64,000 nucleotides of DNA from Christensenella sp964438705 (GTDB taxonomy: Bacteria; Bacillota; Clostridia; Christensenellales; Christensenellaceae). This document shows, piece by piece, positions 24,115-40,200 of the stretch (position 1 is its first letter; each line of letters opens with the position of its first letter). Below the pieces are notes generated by a model. The model did not search any database, was not told the DNA's origin, and worked only from the letters and a program-made list of their open reading frames with translations. Position numbers and translations under genes: made by a program. Location of the stretch: positions 1 to 64,000 of the forward strand of contig CAYTKQ010000018.1 in the NCBI GenBank assembly GCA_964438705.1. Direction: 5' to 3'.

Positions 24115-24969
24115 TCAGGACTTTTGAAGAAAAGATATATCGCTTCTTTGGGTGATCAGCTCTACGGTGTCTCCGCCGTCCAGCACGAGGACCATCTGTT
24201 CGCCGCCGGTTCTCTTCGCGACTCCCTTCACAAGCTCTTTTTCCGTCGGATTTCCACCTGCCGGCTGCTCTTCCTCCAAAAACGCGAGCTGCTCCACCCC
24301 GCTCGCTTCATCCACAAGAAGCCCGGCCAATTTTTCCCCATTCTGGAGAACGACCGCCATCTCGCGATATTCTTCGCGAAACACCTGCTTGGCATCCTCG
24401 AGCAGCGCGACGATCGTGGGCATATATTGACTCATTGCGCGCTCCAGAGGTCTTTTCAGACATTCGCCTCGTTTGCAGGTGGTGCACTCCTGCGTACATT
24501 TTCGCACTTCATCCGCACAGGCGTGCAGCGCCTTGTGCGGCTCGTCTATTTTGTTCAGATGATAGCGCACCGACGCGTTATCCGTCTGATAATGATCATA
24601 CCACCGTCCAAAGGCGCACTTGTGCGGATCGGTCGCCAGCGTAAAAGCCGTGCCCTCGTTCACCGATTTTTTCAGCGTTTCCACCCAATTGATATGATCC
24701 TGCTTGCGTGCTTCCAGCATTGCCACAAATTCGCTCAGTTCTTCTTCCATCGACTTCATGCCCAGCAGCCTGCGCATATCCGCCAGCGGAATAACACCGC
24801 CGCGAAACTCCATCACGCCGCGAATATAATCACTCGCATAGGAAATATCCGTCACTTCCACCGGCGCGCGATCGATCGACACCACATACGCGCTGTTTAC
24901 TGCATAGTATTGCCCCGCCAATTTAAACGTGACCCAGGGAAGACCATTTCCATCTTTTTGTTCATTCAT
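24115..24969 (-). CDS. CheW domain split by a zinc-binding CZB domain
   Basis: A 284-residue soluble protein. Residues 12-72 form the first half of a CheW coupling fold (WVTFKLAGQYYAVNSAYVVSI, YIRGVMEFRGGVIPLADMRRLL). Residues about 80-195 form a chemoreceptor zinc-binding (CZB) domain with candidate ligands H92, C118 (CAFGRWYDHY), H145 and H149 (HKALH). A second Cys-rich run follows (CTQECTTCKRGEC). Residues 198-284 complete the CheW fold (GEKLAGLLVDEASGVEQ). It would link zinc or hypochlorite/redox state to a CheA kinase in other systems; no cheA or receptor is in the window. Confidence 0.8.
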   Translation of the reverse strand: MNEQKDGNGLPWVTFKLAGQYYAVNSAYVVSIDRAPVEVTDISYASDYIRGVMEFRGGVIPLADMRRLLGMKSMEEELSEFVAMLEARKQDHINWVETLKKSVNEGTAFTLATDPHKCAFGRWYDHYQTDNASVRYHLNKIDEPHKALHACADEVRKCTQECTTCKRGECLKRPLERAMSQYMPTIVALLEDAKQVFREEYREMAVVLQNGEKLAGLLVDEASGVEQLAFLEEEQPAGGNPTEKELVKGVAKRTGGEQMVLVLDGGDTVELITQRSDISFLQKS

Positions 24970-25149
24970 TGCAAACCCCCCAATATGTTTCCTCCGCCAC
25001 GAACTGATTTATGAATAAATATCAAAACAAGGTGAACAAAGATAGACTGTCGGCGGTCACAGAAAAAATACATTTTGATGATATATATTTGATTCTAACA
25101 CATTTTTACCCATCATGGAAGGGGGCAATTAAAAAATGGCACTTATTGA

Positions 25150-25176
25150 AAAAGCCCCGTGATTCACGGGGCTTTT
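25150..25176 (-). terminator. Terminator after flotillin
   Basis: AAAAGCCCCGTG-ATT-CACGGGGCTTTT, a perfect 12-bp stem just after the flotillin stop. Confidence 0.9.
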
Positions 25177-25181
25177 GAGGC

Positions 25182-26642
25182 TTATTCGCTTGCCATTTCC
25201 GGCGGTTTTACGTCCGGCTTTTTGGGCGGCTCGGGTTTTACCTCGATCTTCGGCTGCGCCAGCTTTGGCGCGCCGTCCTTCGGCCCGATTTTTTTGCCGA
25301 GGAACTCGGGCAGCTGCATGCCCGCCATCTCGAAAATCTCGTTCATGGGCGGGATGCTCTTCATCAGCCCGGAAAGAAAGTTTGCCGTTGACGATTTCCC
25401 GTCCCTTCCTTCGCCGCTGTCCCACACGGTGACCTTGTCGATCTTCAAATCGCGGATCGCTTCCACCTGCACCTTCATAAGCGCTTCCATCTTATCCGCA
25501 AGCATCAGCATGAGCGCATCCTTCGCGCTTCCGCCCGCCGCGTTCACGATGTCTGCAAAACCGGCGGCCTGCTTTTTCAAAATCTCCTGCATACCGCGGG
25601 CTTCCGCCTCCATCTTCGCGTAGATGGCGTCTGCCTCACCCATCGCCTGCCTGCGGATGCGCTCTGCCTCCGCTTCGGCCTCCAGCTCGATCTGGCGCTT
25701 TTTGATCTCTGTTTTCACGATGACATCCGCTTCGAGCGTCGCCTTTTCACGCGCCGACCTTGCAAGCTCCGCGAGGTTCTCCGCCGCGTATGCCTCTTCG
25801 AGCGCCTTTGCCGACTGCACCTTCTCCGCGGCTGTCGCAAGCCGCATCGCTTCGGCTTCCTTTTCCCTTCTCGCCGCGTCCGACTGCGCGATCTCGATCT
25901 TTGCGGTATTCTCACCCGTGATGGCCTTGGAATTTGCGTCCGCGACCTCCACGCGCTGATCCCTCTGCGCGTTCGCCTCACCGATGGACCCGTCGCGCAC
26001 CTTTTCGGCGACCGACTTTTTCGCGTCGTTGATGGCCTTTGCCGCCGCTTCCTTACCAAGCGCGGTGATGTAGCCCGATTCGTCGCTGATGTCTGTCACG
26101 TTCACATTGATAAGCCGCAGACCGATTTTTTTAAGCTCGGATTCCACGTTGCGCGACACAGCCTCCAGAAACTTATCCCTGTCGGTGTTGATCTCCTCGA
26201 TGTCCATCGTGGCGATCACAAGACGCAGCTGACCAAAGATGATGTCCTTCGCAAGCTCCTGCACTTCGCTCATCTGCAAGCCCAAAAGACGTTCCGCCGC
26301 GTTTTGCATGATGCCCTGCTCCGTCGAGATGCCCACCGTGAAAATGGACGGCACATCGATGCGGATATTCTGGCGTGAAAGCGCGCTTTTGAGGTCCACC
26401 GGAATGGACAGCGGCGTCAGATCCAGATACTGATAGGCCTGGATCACCGGCCACACAAACGCCGCGCCGCCGTGGATACACTTTGACGTGCGGTTTGTGC
26501 CGTCTGTGTTCTGCCCCACCTTACCATAGATGACCATGATGCGGTCCGACGGGCATTTTTTGTACCGCGTCAGGAAGATCAGCAAACACATGAATGCAAG
26601 AATGACAATGACAACGATCAGAATAAGCGATTCAATACTCAT
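25182..26642 (-). CDS. floT: Flotillin-like SPFH protein
   Basis: A 486-residue membrane-scaffold protein of functional membrane microdomains. One N-terminal helix (about 4-25), an SPFH domain (about 30-200), then a long Ala/Glu-rich coiled coil with repeated EA motifs (about 205-370), and a Pro/Lys-rich C-terminus. Length and layout match Bacillus FloT (YuaG). It lies 39 bp after the NfeD-like gene, the same pairing as yuaF-yuaG, supporting the assignment. Followed by a strong terminator. Confidence 0.9.
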   Translation of the reverse strand: MSIESLILIVVIVILAFMCLLIFLTRYKKCPSDRIMVIYGKVGQNTDGTNRTSKCIHGGAAFVWPVIQAYQYLDLTPLSIPVDLKSALSRQNIRIDVPSIFTVGISTEQGIMQNAAERLLGLQMSEVQELAKDIIFGQLRLVIATMDIEEINTDRDKFLEAVSRNVESELKKIGLRLINVNVTDISDESGYITALGKEAAAKAINDAKKSVAEKVRDGSIGEANAQRDQRVEVADANSKAITGENTAKIEIAQSDAARREKEAEAMRLATAAEKVQSAKALEEAYAAENLAELARSAREKATLEADVIVKTEIKKRQIELEAEAEAERIRRQAMGEADAIYAKMEAEARGMQEILKKQAAGFADIVNAAGGSAKDALMLMLADKMEALMKVQVEAIRDLKIDKVTVWDSGEGRDGKSSTANFLSGLMKSIPPMNEIFEMAGMQLPEFLGKKIGPKDGAPKLAQPKIEVKPEPPKKPDVKPPEMASE

Positions 26643-26681
26643 GTTTCAACCCCCTTTTTCCGTTTTGCGGAAATAATAATT

Positions 26682-27377
26682 TTATGACTTTTTTGCAACG
26701 ATCAGCGTGTTTCCGTTGGAAATGCCCACAACCGTGACCTCCGCGCCGGTCGGGATCGTCTCTTCCCCGTCCGTGACCGCGTCCATCTCCACAAGCCTGT
26801 CCTGCACAAGTATCGTGACCTTTCCCGCCGCGCTCCGCTTTTCGTGGACGGGCAGATACACCGTGCCCGATTTTCCCATCGCGTTGCGGATGTCAAGCGT
26901 TCCGTCCGATTGCAGCTTCATCATGGCGCGCATCGCATAGGCAATGACGACCATCGCAACAGCGCCAAACACGATCGCGAGCACAACGCTCGCCACCGGC
27001 AGCACATCTGATTTGAGCATCAGCAGGCCCGACCAGCCAAACACCGCGAAAAACGCGACCAGACCCTGCAAAGTAAACAGATGCAGCCCGCTGTCCCCGA
27101 AGTGTGTTTGCCCGTCGTGCACATCTGCCGAGGCATCCGTTCCCGTCGAAATATCAACGTCCGACAGCCCGTCCGCGCTCACATCGCCGATGTGTACGTC
27201 CATATTCCCCGGCGCGTCGAAATGCGCATCCGAGGGCGCATCGCCCGAAGCGTCTGCCCCATGTCCCGCACCCACGAGCAGCAAAACCACCTCGATCACA
27301 AGCAGCACCGTCGAAGCAATTCCCACGATCGCAAAAATCTGCTCGATCAGCGTCATGGCTTCCCACCAAGCAATCAT
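26682..27377 (-). CDS. NfeD-like membrane protein (YuaF type)
   Basis: A 231-residue protein: TM helix 1 (about 10-37), an Asp/Ser/Gly/His-rich acidic loop (about 38-100), TM helices 2 and 3 (about 103-150), and a C-terminal OB-fold domain (about 160-231; GKSGTVYLPVHEKRSAAGKVTILVQ). Matches short NfeD proteins that partner SPFH proteins. The acidic loop with many Asp is longer than usual and could bind cations; that is inference. AAGGAGG precedes ATG 27377. Forms an operon with the flotillin. Confidence 0.85.
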   Translation of the reverse strand: MIAWWEAMTLIEQIFAIVGIASTVLLVIEVVLLLVGAGHGADASGDAPSDAHFDAPGNMDVHIGDVSADGLSDVDISTGTDASADVHDGQTHFGDSGLHLFTLQGLVAFFAVFGWSGLLMLKSDVLPVASVVLAIVFGAVAMVVIAYAMRAMMKLQSDGTLDIRNAMGKSGTVYLPVHEKRSAAGKVTILVQDRLVEMDAVTDGEETIPTGAEVTVVGISNGNTLIVAKKS

Positions 27378-27444
27378 ATAATATTATCCTCCTTTCATAA
27401 GAATAGGAAAACCGTACGTTTCGTCTTTCCTATGCCTATGACTT

Positions 27445-27984
27445 CTATTCCAGCGTATTCAGCAGCTGCGTCGCCTGCGCCTTGATCTGCGCCGATACAT
27501 GCGTCAGCAGCATGATTTTCAGCACCCTTTTCAACCGCGCGCGCGCCTGCGCGTCTCCGGCAGACCGTTTTTCAAGCTCTGCGTCAATGATCTCATCCAT
27601 TTTGGTCGCTTCGCGCACCGCATCGCCCGGAACGCGCGAAAGCAGCTCCACAAAGCAGGTATAGATCAGCGCGGGCGCATCTTCGCCGCACAGCGTCTCC
27701 ACATATCCGATCATCTTTTTCACCTGATCGATCTGAAAGATGTCGTTTAAGGCGTTGATCATGACGATCGTGCAAAACTGGTTGCAATCGTATTTTTTAT
27801 TGACCGGCGGAACCACAAACTTCCGCTTCACCCAATTCTGCACCGTGTGCGCGGAAAGCCCCGTCAGCTGGAGCACCTGCGAAAGCACGAGCCCGTTTGC
27901 CGCGAACAGGGAATTCAAAAATTCCTGCACGCCGTTTTCAATATTCATTTCCACCGTGGTTCCTGGCAAAACGCTTATCATCAC
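27445..27984 (-). CDS. DUF1836 domain protein, putative regulator
   Basis: A 179-residue protein. The N-terminal half has a MerR-like helix-turn-helix (LSQVLQLTGLSAHTVQNWVKRKFVVPPVNKKY, about 34-66), the rest is helical (DUF1836). Family members are thought to bind DNA; targets are unknown. Transcribed from a consensus promoter at 28019-28047, just upstream of the NfeD-flotillin pair with a 67-bp gap, so it may share their transcript. Confidence 0.75.
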   Translation of the reverse strand: MMISVLPGTTVEMNIENGVQEFLNSLFAANGLVLSQVLQLTGLSAHTVQNWVKRKFVVPPVNKKYDCNQFCTIVMINALNDIFQIDQVKKMIGYVETLCGEDAPALIYTCFVELLSRVPGDAVREATKMDEIIDAELEKRSAGDAQARARLKRVLKIMLLTHVSAQIKAQATQLLNTLE

Positions 27985-28018
27985 GTCTCCTTTCGCTTTT
28001 TTCTCTGTCTATGCTCTC

Positions 28019-28047
28019 ATTATACTACGCAGTCATTTGACTGTCAA
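28019..28047 (-). promoter_or_regulatory. Consensus sigma-A promoter of DUF1836 gene
   Basis: TTGACA (28042-28047), 17-bp spacer, TATAAT (28019-28024): exact consensus. Confidence 0.85.
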
Positions 28048-28091
28048 ATAAAATCGCATGACTTTTAATGGTTTTTTGTTTTATTTTAACA

Positions 28092-28126
28092 GCAAAAAAG
28101 ACAGGCCCTCTTTGAGCGCCTGCCTT
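28092..28126 (-). terminator. Terminator after the giant surface protein
   Basis: On the minus strand AAGGCAGGC pairs with the CCTGTCTT side and is followed by TTTT; it lies just past the stop at 28145. Confidence 0.65.
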
Positions 28127-28144
28127 TTCCTTACAACGTGATCT

Positions 28145-35724
<7,580 letters not shown>

Positions 35725-35725
<1 letters not shown>

Positions 35726-35823
35726 TATTGCCTCCCATATAAATCAAAAATGGCATATCCCGCAGCGGATTTGTGCTGATTTTTCTGCACTTGTTTTACT
35801 GCGCACGCAATGTTTCCGGACAT
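35725..35823 (-). CDS. Possible 32-codon leader ORF coupled to the surface-protein gene
   Basis: A short frame beginning MSGNIACAVKQVQ ends with TAA that overlaps the ATG of the giant protein (TAATG). No convincing ribosome binding site precedes it. It contains the Shine-Dalgarno of the downstream gene. The overlap makes translational coupling conceivable, but chance is quite possible. Confidence 0.2.
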
Positions 35824-35929
35824 AAAGACCCATTTTTTTATTATTGTTTTTATTTTATACCTCTGCGTACACCAACAGGCCACCTTTTCGCGCCACTTTT
35901 TTCCGCTTGCCACACGAAGGCATAAAAAA

Positions 35930-35955
35930 ACAGCGGCCGGGAAGCGAACCGCTGT
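35930..35955 (-). terminator. Terminator after aldo/keto reductase
   Basis: ACAGCGG pairs with CCGCTGT around CCGGGAAGCGAA, followed on the minus strand by TTTTTT. Confidence 0.8.
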
Positions 35956-35972
35956 CTTTGCGTTTTGTTTTT

Positions 35973-36821
35973 TTAAAAGGAGATGTTTTGCGGATCGTTT
36001 ACGGGCGCGATCTGCGCCATGTCATTGATCGTCTGCATATCTTCTGCGGCAATCTCAAAATCAAACACCTTGGTGTTGTCCTCGATGCGCGAGGGCGTGA
36101 CCGATTTGGGCAGCGGCAGCACGCCGTTTTGAAGCACCCAGCGAATACAGATTTGCGCCACGGATTTCCCGTATTTTTCCGCGATCGCCATCAGCGTCGG
36201 ATCGTTGAGCATTTTGCCCGTTCCAAGCGGGCTGTATGCCTCGATGAGCATGCCCTCCTTCACGCTGTAGTCCACCATGTCCTTTTGCATGAGCGCCGGA
36301 TGATATTCGATCTGATTCACCGCGGAGGCCACGTTCGCCGTCTTTTTGAGCGCCTCAATGTGATGCGGCATAAAGTTGCTCAGGCCAATCGCGCGGATCA
36401 GTCCTTCCTCATGCAGCTTTTCGAACGCCTTCCACGTTTCCGCGTTGGATTTTTCCCAATCGTCGTGGAACTTTGCGGGCACCGGCCAGTGGATCAGGTA
36501 CAAATCCAAATATTCAAGTCCCAAATCCTTGAGCGTCTTGTCGAACGCGCGCAGCGTGGTTTCGTAGCCGTGCTCGTCGTTCCAGAGCTTGCTCGTCACA
36601 AACAGCTCCCCGCGCTTCACGCCCGCTTCGCGGATCGCCTCGCCCACGCTCTCCTCGTTTCCGTAGATCGCCGCCGCGTCGATATGGCGATAACCGCATG
36701 CAAGCGCGGCCTGCACCGCCTTCACCGCCGTTTGTCCGTCTGGCGTCTGCCATGTGCCAAAGCCAATGCAGGGAATTTTGACCCCATTGTTTAAGGTAAA
36801 CGTATCTGTCAAGCTTTTCAT
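35973..36821 (-). CDS. Aldo/keto reductase
   Basis: A 282-residue NADPH-dependent TIM-barrel reductase. The catalytic tetrad is visible: Asp and Tyr in HIDAAAIYGNE, Lys in VTSKLWN, His in LIHWP. The coenzyme phosphate-binding LPKSVTPSRIEDN motif is present near residue 240. Closest to the general 2,5-diketogluconate/methylglyoxal reductase group (AKR5-like). Full length. Own promoter and terminator; a short palindrome TGTGAAAATCACA overlaps the upstream edge of its promoter. Confidence 0.93.
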   Translation of the reverse strand: MKSLTDTFTLNNGVKIPCIGFGTWQTPDGQTAVKAVQAALACGYRHIDAAAIYGNEESVGEAIREAGVKRGELFVTSKLWNDEHGYETTLRAFDKTLKDLGLEYLDLYLIHWPVPAKFHDDWEKSNAETWKAFEKLHEEGLIRAIGLSNFMPHHIEALKKTANVASAVNQIEYHPALMQKDMVDYSVKEGMLIEAYSPLGTGKMLNDPTLMAIAEKYGKSVAQICIRWVLQNGVLPLPKSVTPSRIEDNTKVFDFEIAAEDMQTINDMAQIAPVNDPQNISF

Positions 36822-37252
36822 TCTTTTCCTCCCTTTTGTCCGTTCATTCTGATATTCAATGCCTACGCTTTCATGATACCTGTTTTTGTGCAGGAAATCA
36901 ATGTGAAAATCACAAAATGATTTACATGCTGCTGATCCTTTTCACGTGTTATATGAATTTATAAACTACCGATAAAGGAAGGATAATATTTTCTAAAAAC
37001 GCAGGTGCTTGCAAAGGCGGATGAATCGCTTCATCCCTTTGCATAGCCAATAGAGGATTGCGCGGGCTTATTGAAAGCTGCTTAAAAAACGATTATTCCG
37101 AATAATATTGACGTATTATCGCCAAAAAATCGCCTGTTTTTTTTTCAAAACGGGCGATTACATTAAAATCAATACATGTTATCATTATTCTATATAGGTC
37201 TACCCTTATGGTTTGGGGGCAATAAGGTGTGGGGGCAATAAGGAGAAAAAAC
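36822..37252. other. A+T-rich intergenic region
   Basis: No gene seen. It holds the reductase promoter (36873-36901), a hairpin AATCGCC/GGCGATT at about 37127-37157, a weak possible promoter for the next gene (TTACAT 37158-37163, 16 bp, TATCAT 37180-37185), and a 17-bp tandem duplication of TGGGGGCAATAAGG at 37213-37243, whose second copy forms the ribosome binding site of the surface-protein gene. Confidence 0.6.
36873..36901 (-). promoter_or_regulatory. Promoter of aldo/keto reductase
   Basis: TTGATT (36896-36901), 17 bp, TATCAT (36873-36878) on the minus strand. The palindrome TGTGAAAATCACA at 36903-36915 is directly upstream. Confidence 0.75.
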
Positions 37253-40200
37253 ATGAAAAAGAGATGTGTTGGAATATTTTTGTTGATGTGTATTGTATTG
37301 GGAATGGTTTGTTCCTTTCCCGTTGCTGCGTTTGCCGCCGGCAATACATGGGAGGACTATAAAGATACCAGTATTTTCGACAACAAAAACCAGATGGAAT
37401 ATGTGATAACGACGCCGGAGCAGCTGGCCGGGTTTGCGTATGTCGTCAACAACATACAAGATAGCTTCCTGCACAAAACGGTTAAATTGGGAAACAATAT
37501 TGATCTCAAAGGTCATGACTGGATACCCATAGATTACAGCGGCGTCAAAATAAGGCCAGCCGCGGGCTTTTGGGGCACCTTTGACGGCAACGGCAAAACG
37601 ATCTCTAACATGACGATCAAGTCTAACAGCCCTAGCCCTTACGGCACTCTTGTTGAGGTTGGGTTTTTCGGGCGTTGTGACGGTGTGATAAAAGATCTTA
37701 CGCTTGAAAACATCGACATAACATCAAGCGCAGACGTTGTGGGCGGCCTTTGCGGAGCGCTCACCACCTATTCAGATCAAGTCACAGCCACAGCGAAAAA
37801 CTGCGCTGTAACAGGCGGTAAAATTACTTCTGGCGCTTACTATCAAAACGCTGCCATAGGTCGTAACCACCGCGCAATTGTAACGGACGTATCAGATTCG
37901 GGTGTGACAATGGCAGCAGACAAATTGTGGTCGAGGCGGGCGGATACGACGATATTTGAAAAAGACCAACCTACTTATGATATCAGCACCCCGGAACAGC
38001 TTGCGGGCTTTGCAAAAATGCTGAATGAAAGCAAGACGACATTTAAGGGAAAGACCGTAACTCTTCTAAACAGCATCGATCTTTCCAAATGGGAATGGGT
38101 ACCGGCAAAGAATTTTGAAGGCACTTTTGACGGTGATGGAAATGCTATTTTGGGCATGAAGATCACACCTGAATTTTCGCCCCAAAACGCCGGCTTTTTT
38201 GCATCCAGCAGCGGCACAATCAAGAACCTCACCGTTTCAGGCGATATTGAGGTGAGGGCTAGTGGCGTTGCCAATGCGGGAATGATATCCGCTACATCAT
38301 CGGCAGATATTTCAAACTGTTATACTTACGGAACGATTAATAATTATCCTCCTGGTCAACGGATTAATACAGGAGGTGTGGTAGGGCTCTACAACGGCGG
38401 CAATGGAATAAAGAACTGCATCAATGCTGTAGATGTAGCTTCAAACGGCGGCGCTTCAAGCTTTATTGGAGGGCTGATCGGAAATTGGCAAACAGATAAT
38501 ACGTTTCCACACGATGCGATGCTGTACCGCTGTGCGAATGTAGGCAATATAACGGGCGGGCGCTGTGCCGGCGGGCTTGTGGGTGCAATTACGTATGATC
38601 CCAACCCCACTGCTATACTGGAAAAGAAAATGTTAATTATGGATTGTGCCGTATCGGATGAAGTTATTATCGATCGTGCAAATGATTACGCAGGAGGTTT
38701 TGTTGGCCAGCTCGTACTGCAAGACATAACAAACGCGCCTTCAATGGATGGAAAGGAGACGGTACAAATCGCAAATTCATACAGTACCGCAACCATTAAA
38801 AATCCGGGAAAAATGGGAGCGGGAATCATCGGGCACATTTATTGGATGTGGGGTTCTGGCCTCTCTAACGCAGCGAATACACCCGTTAAGCTAAGCAATA
38901 TCTATTCCGCGTCCACACTCGATAATGTGCCAACTTATGTTTATTTTGCTAATATGAACAAAGACGCAATCAAGATTTCTGTCTCTACATACAAAAATTT
39001 TATTGTGTGTATAGGCGAGCCTAGTGAATATGGATTTACAACGAGTGATGGGGGTCGTTATAATGAGACGAATTATAAAAACGATACTAAGATGTGTTTT
39101 CCTGACGACCGTCAGCATTTTGCATGGACATATGATGTAGCAGCAGGCAAAAATAATAAATACACTTTTGCAGAAGGCTCTCTTACCGGAGATTTGGACG
39201 CAAATAGCAAGAACGCTGAAATTGCAACCCTTATTAGTGGCACACCTTCGGGATGGGAGGAGTTGTCCGATTTCAACAAAAAATATCCTGTACTAAAAGA
39301 GGTCAAGTTACGGGATTTTTATGCAAAGCTGCCTTCTGTCAGCAAGGCAACAATCAGCGTAGATCCGCAGGCGAGCCTGGAAAAAACATCCTACTATGAC
39401 TTGCAACAGCAGCAGCAGCTTACCGCAGACAAAGAAACAGGCTTTATGCTGCGTATGGAAAGAATGTTTGCAAATAAAGAACACAGAAATGTTGAGGCAA
39501 CATCATGGGAGTCGATCAAATTTGGCACACCGCTGCCCACAGGAACCAAAGTGACGCTGCGCACGATCAAAAGTGATTTTTCAGGGTATGAGGACGGAGA
39601 ATATACCACGGAGGTAACGACTGATCCTACACGAGAAATAGTATTCAATAACTTAACTAAGGACGGTAATACGATAGCCCGCTTGCCTCAAAGCAAGGAA
39701 AAAAGAGCGTACGATGTGTTTTTTAATTTTGAAAATGCCAGCTTTTCTGAGTACAGCACGACATATACCGTCACCGTAAACGGTAAACCCGTTCCCGGCA
39801 CAGGGGAGCCAATTGTGGTGAAAGACCTCCCCAAAAGCGATGTTACCTTTGAGTATGACGAAAGCGCAGGCATGGTAAAAAGTGGGAGCAGCAGCACAGT
39901 TATTTCTCCAGATACGCCTGTCCGTATACTGAACGGCACAAGCCCAAGTTTCTTCATTGCGCCCGAAATAAGCTATAAAATTGAAAAGCTCACGATAAAC
40001 GGCACGGCTGTTTCATTTCCTAGCGGAGGAAATCTCGCTATTGAAAATATTTCAGCAGACACAACCGTTAAGATAGACTTTAAAAAACGTACATATGATG
40101 TAACTTTAGATGCCGCAAGTGCAGGGGCGCAAACAAGTATTTCGCTGCCTGCGGAAGTAGAGTATGGGGATACATTAGATTTTAAAGTCTCTGCAAAAGA

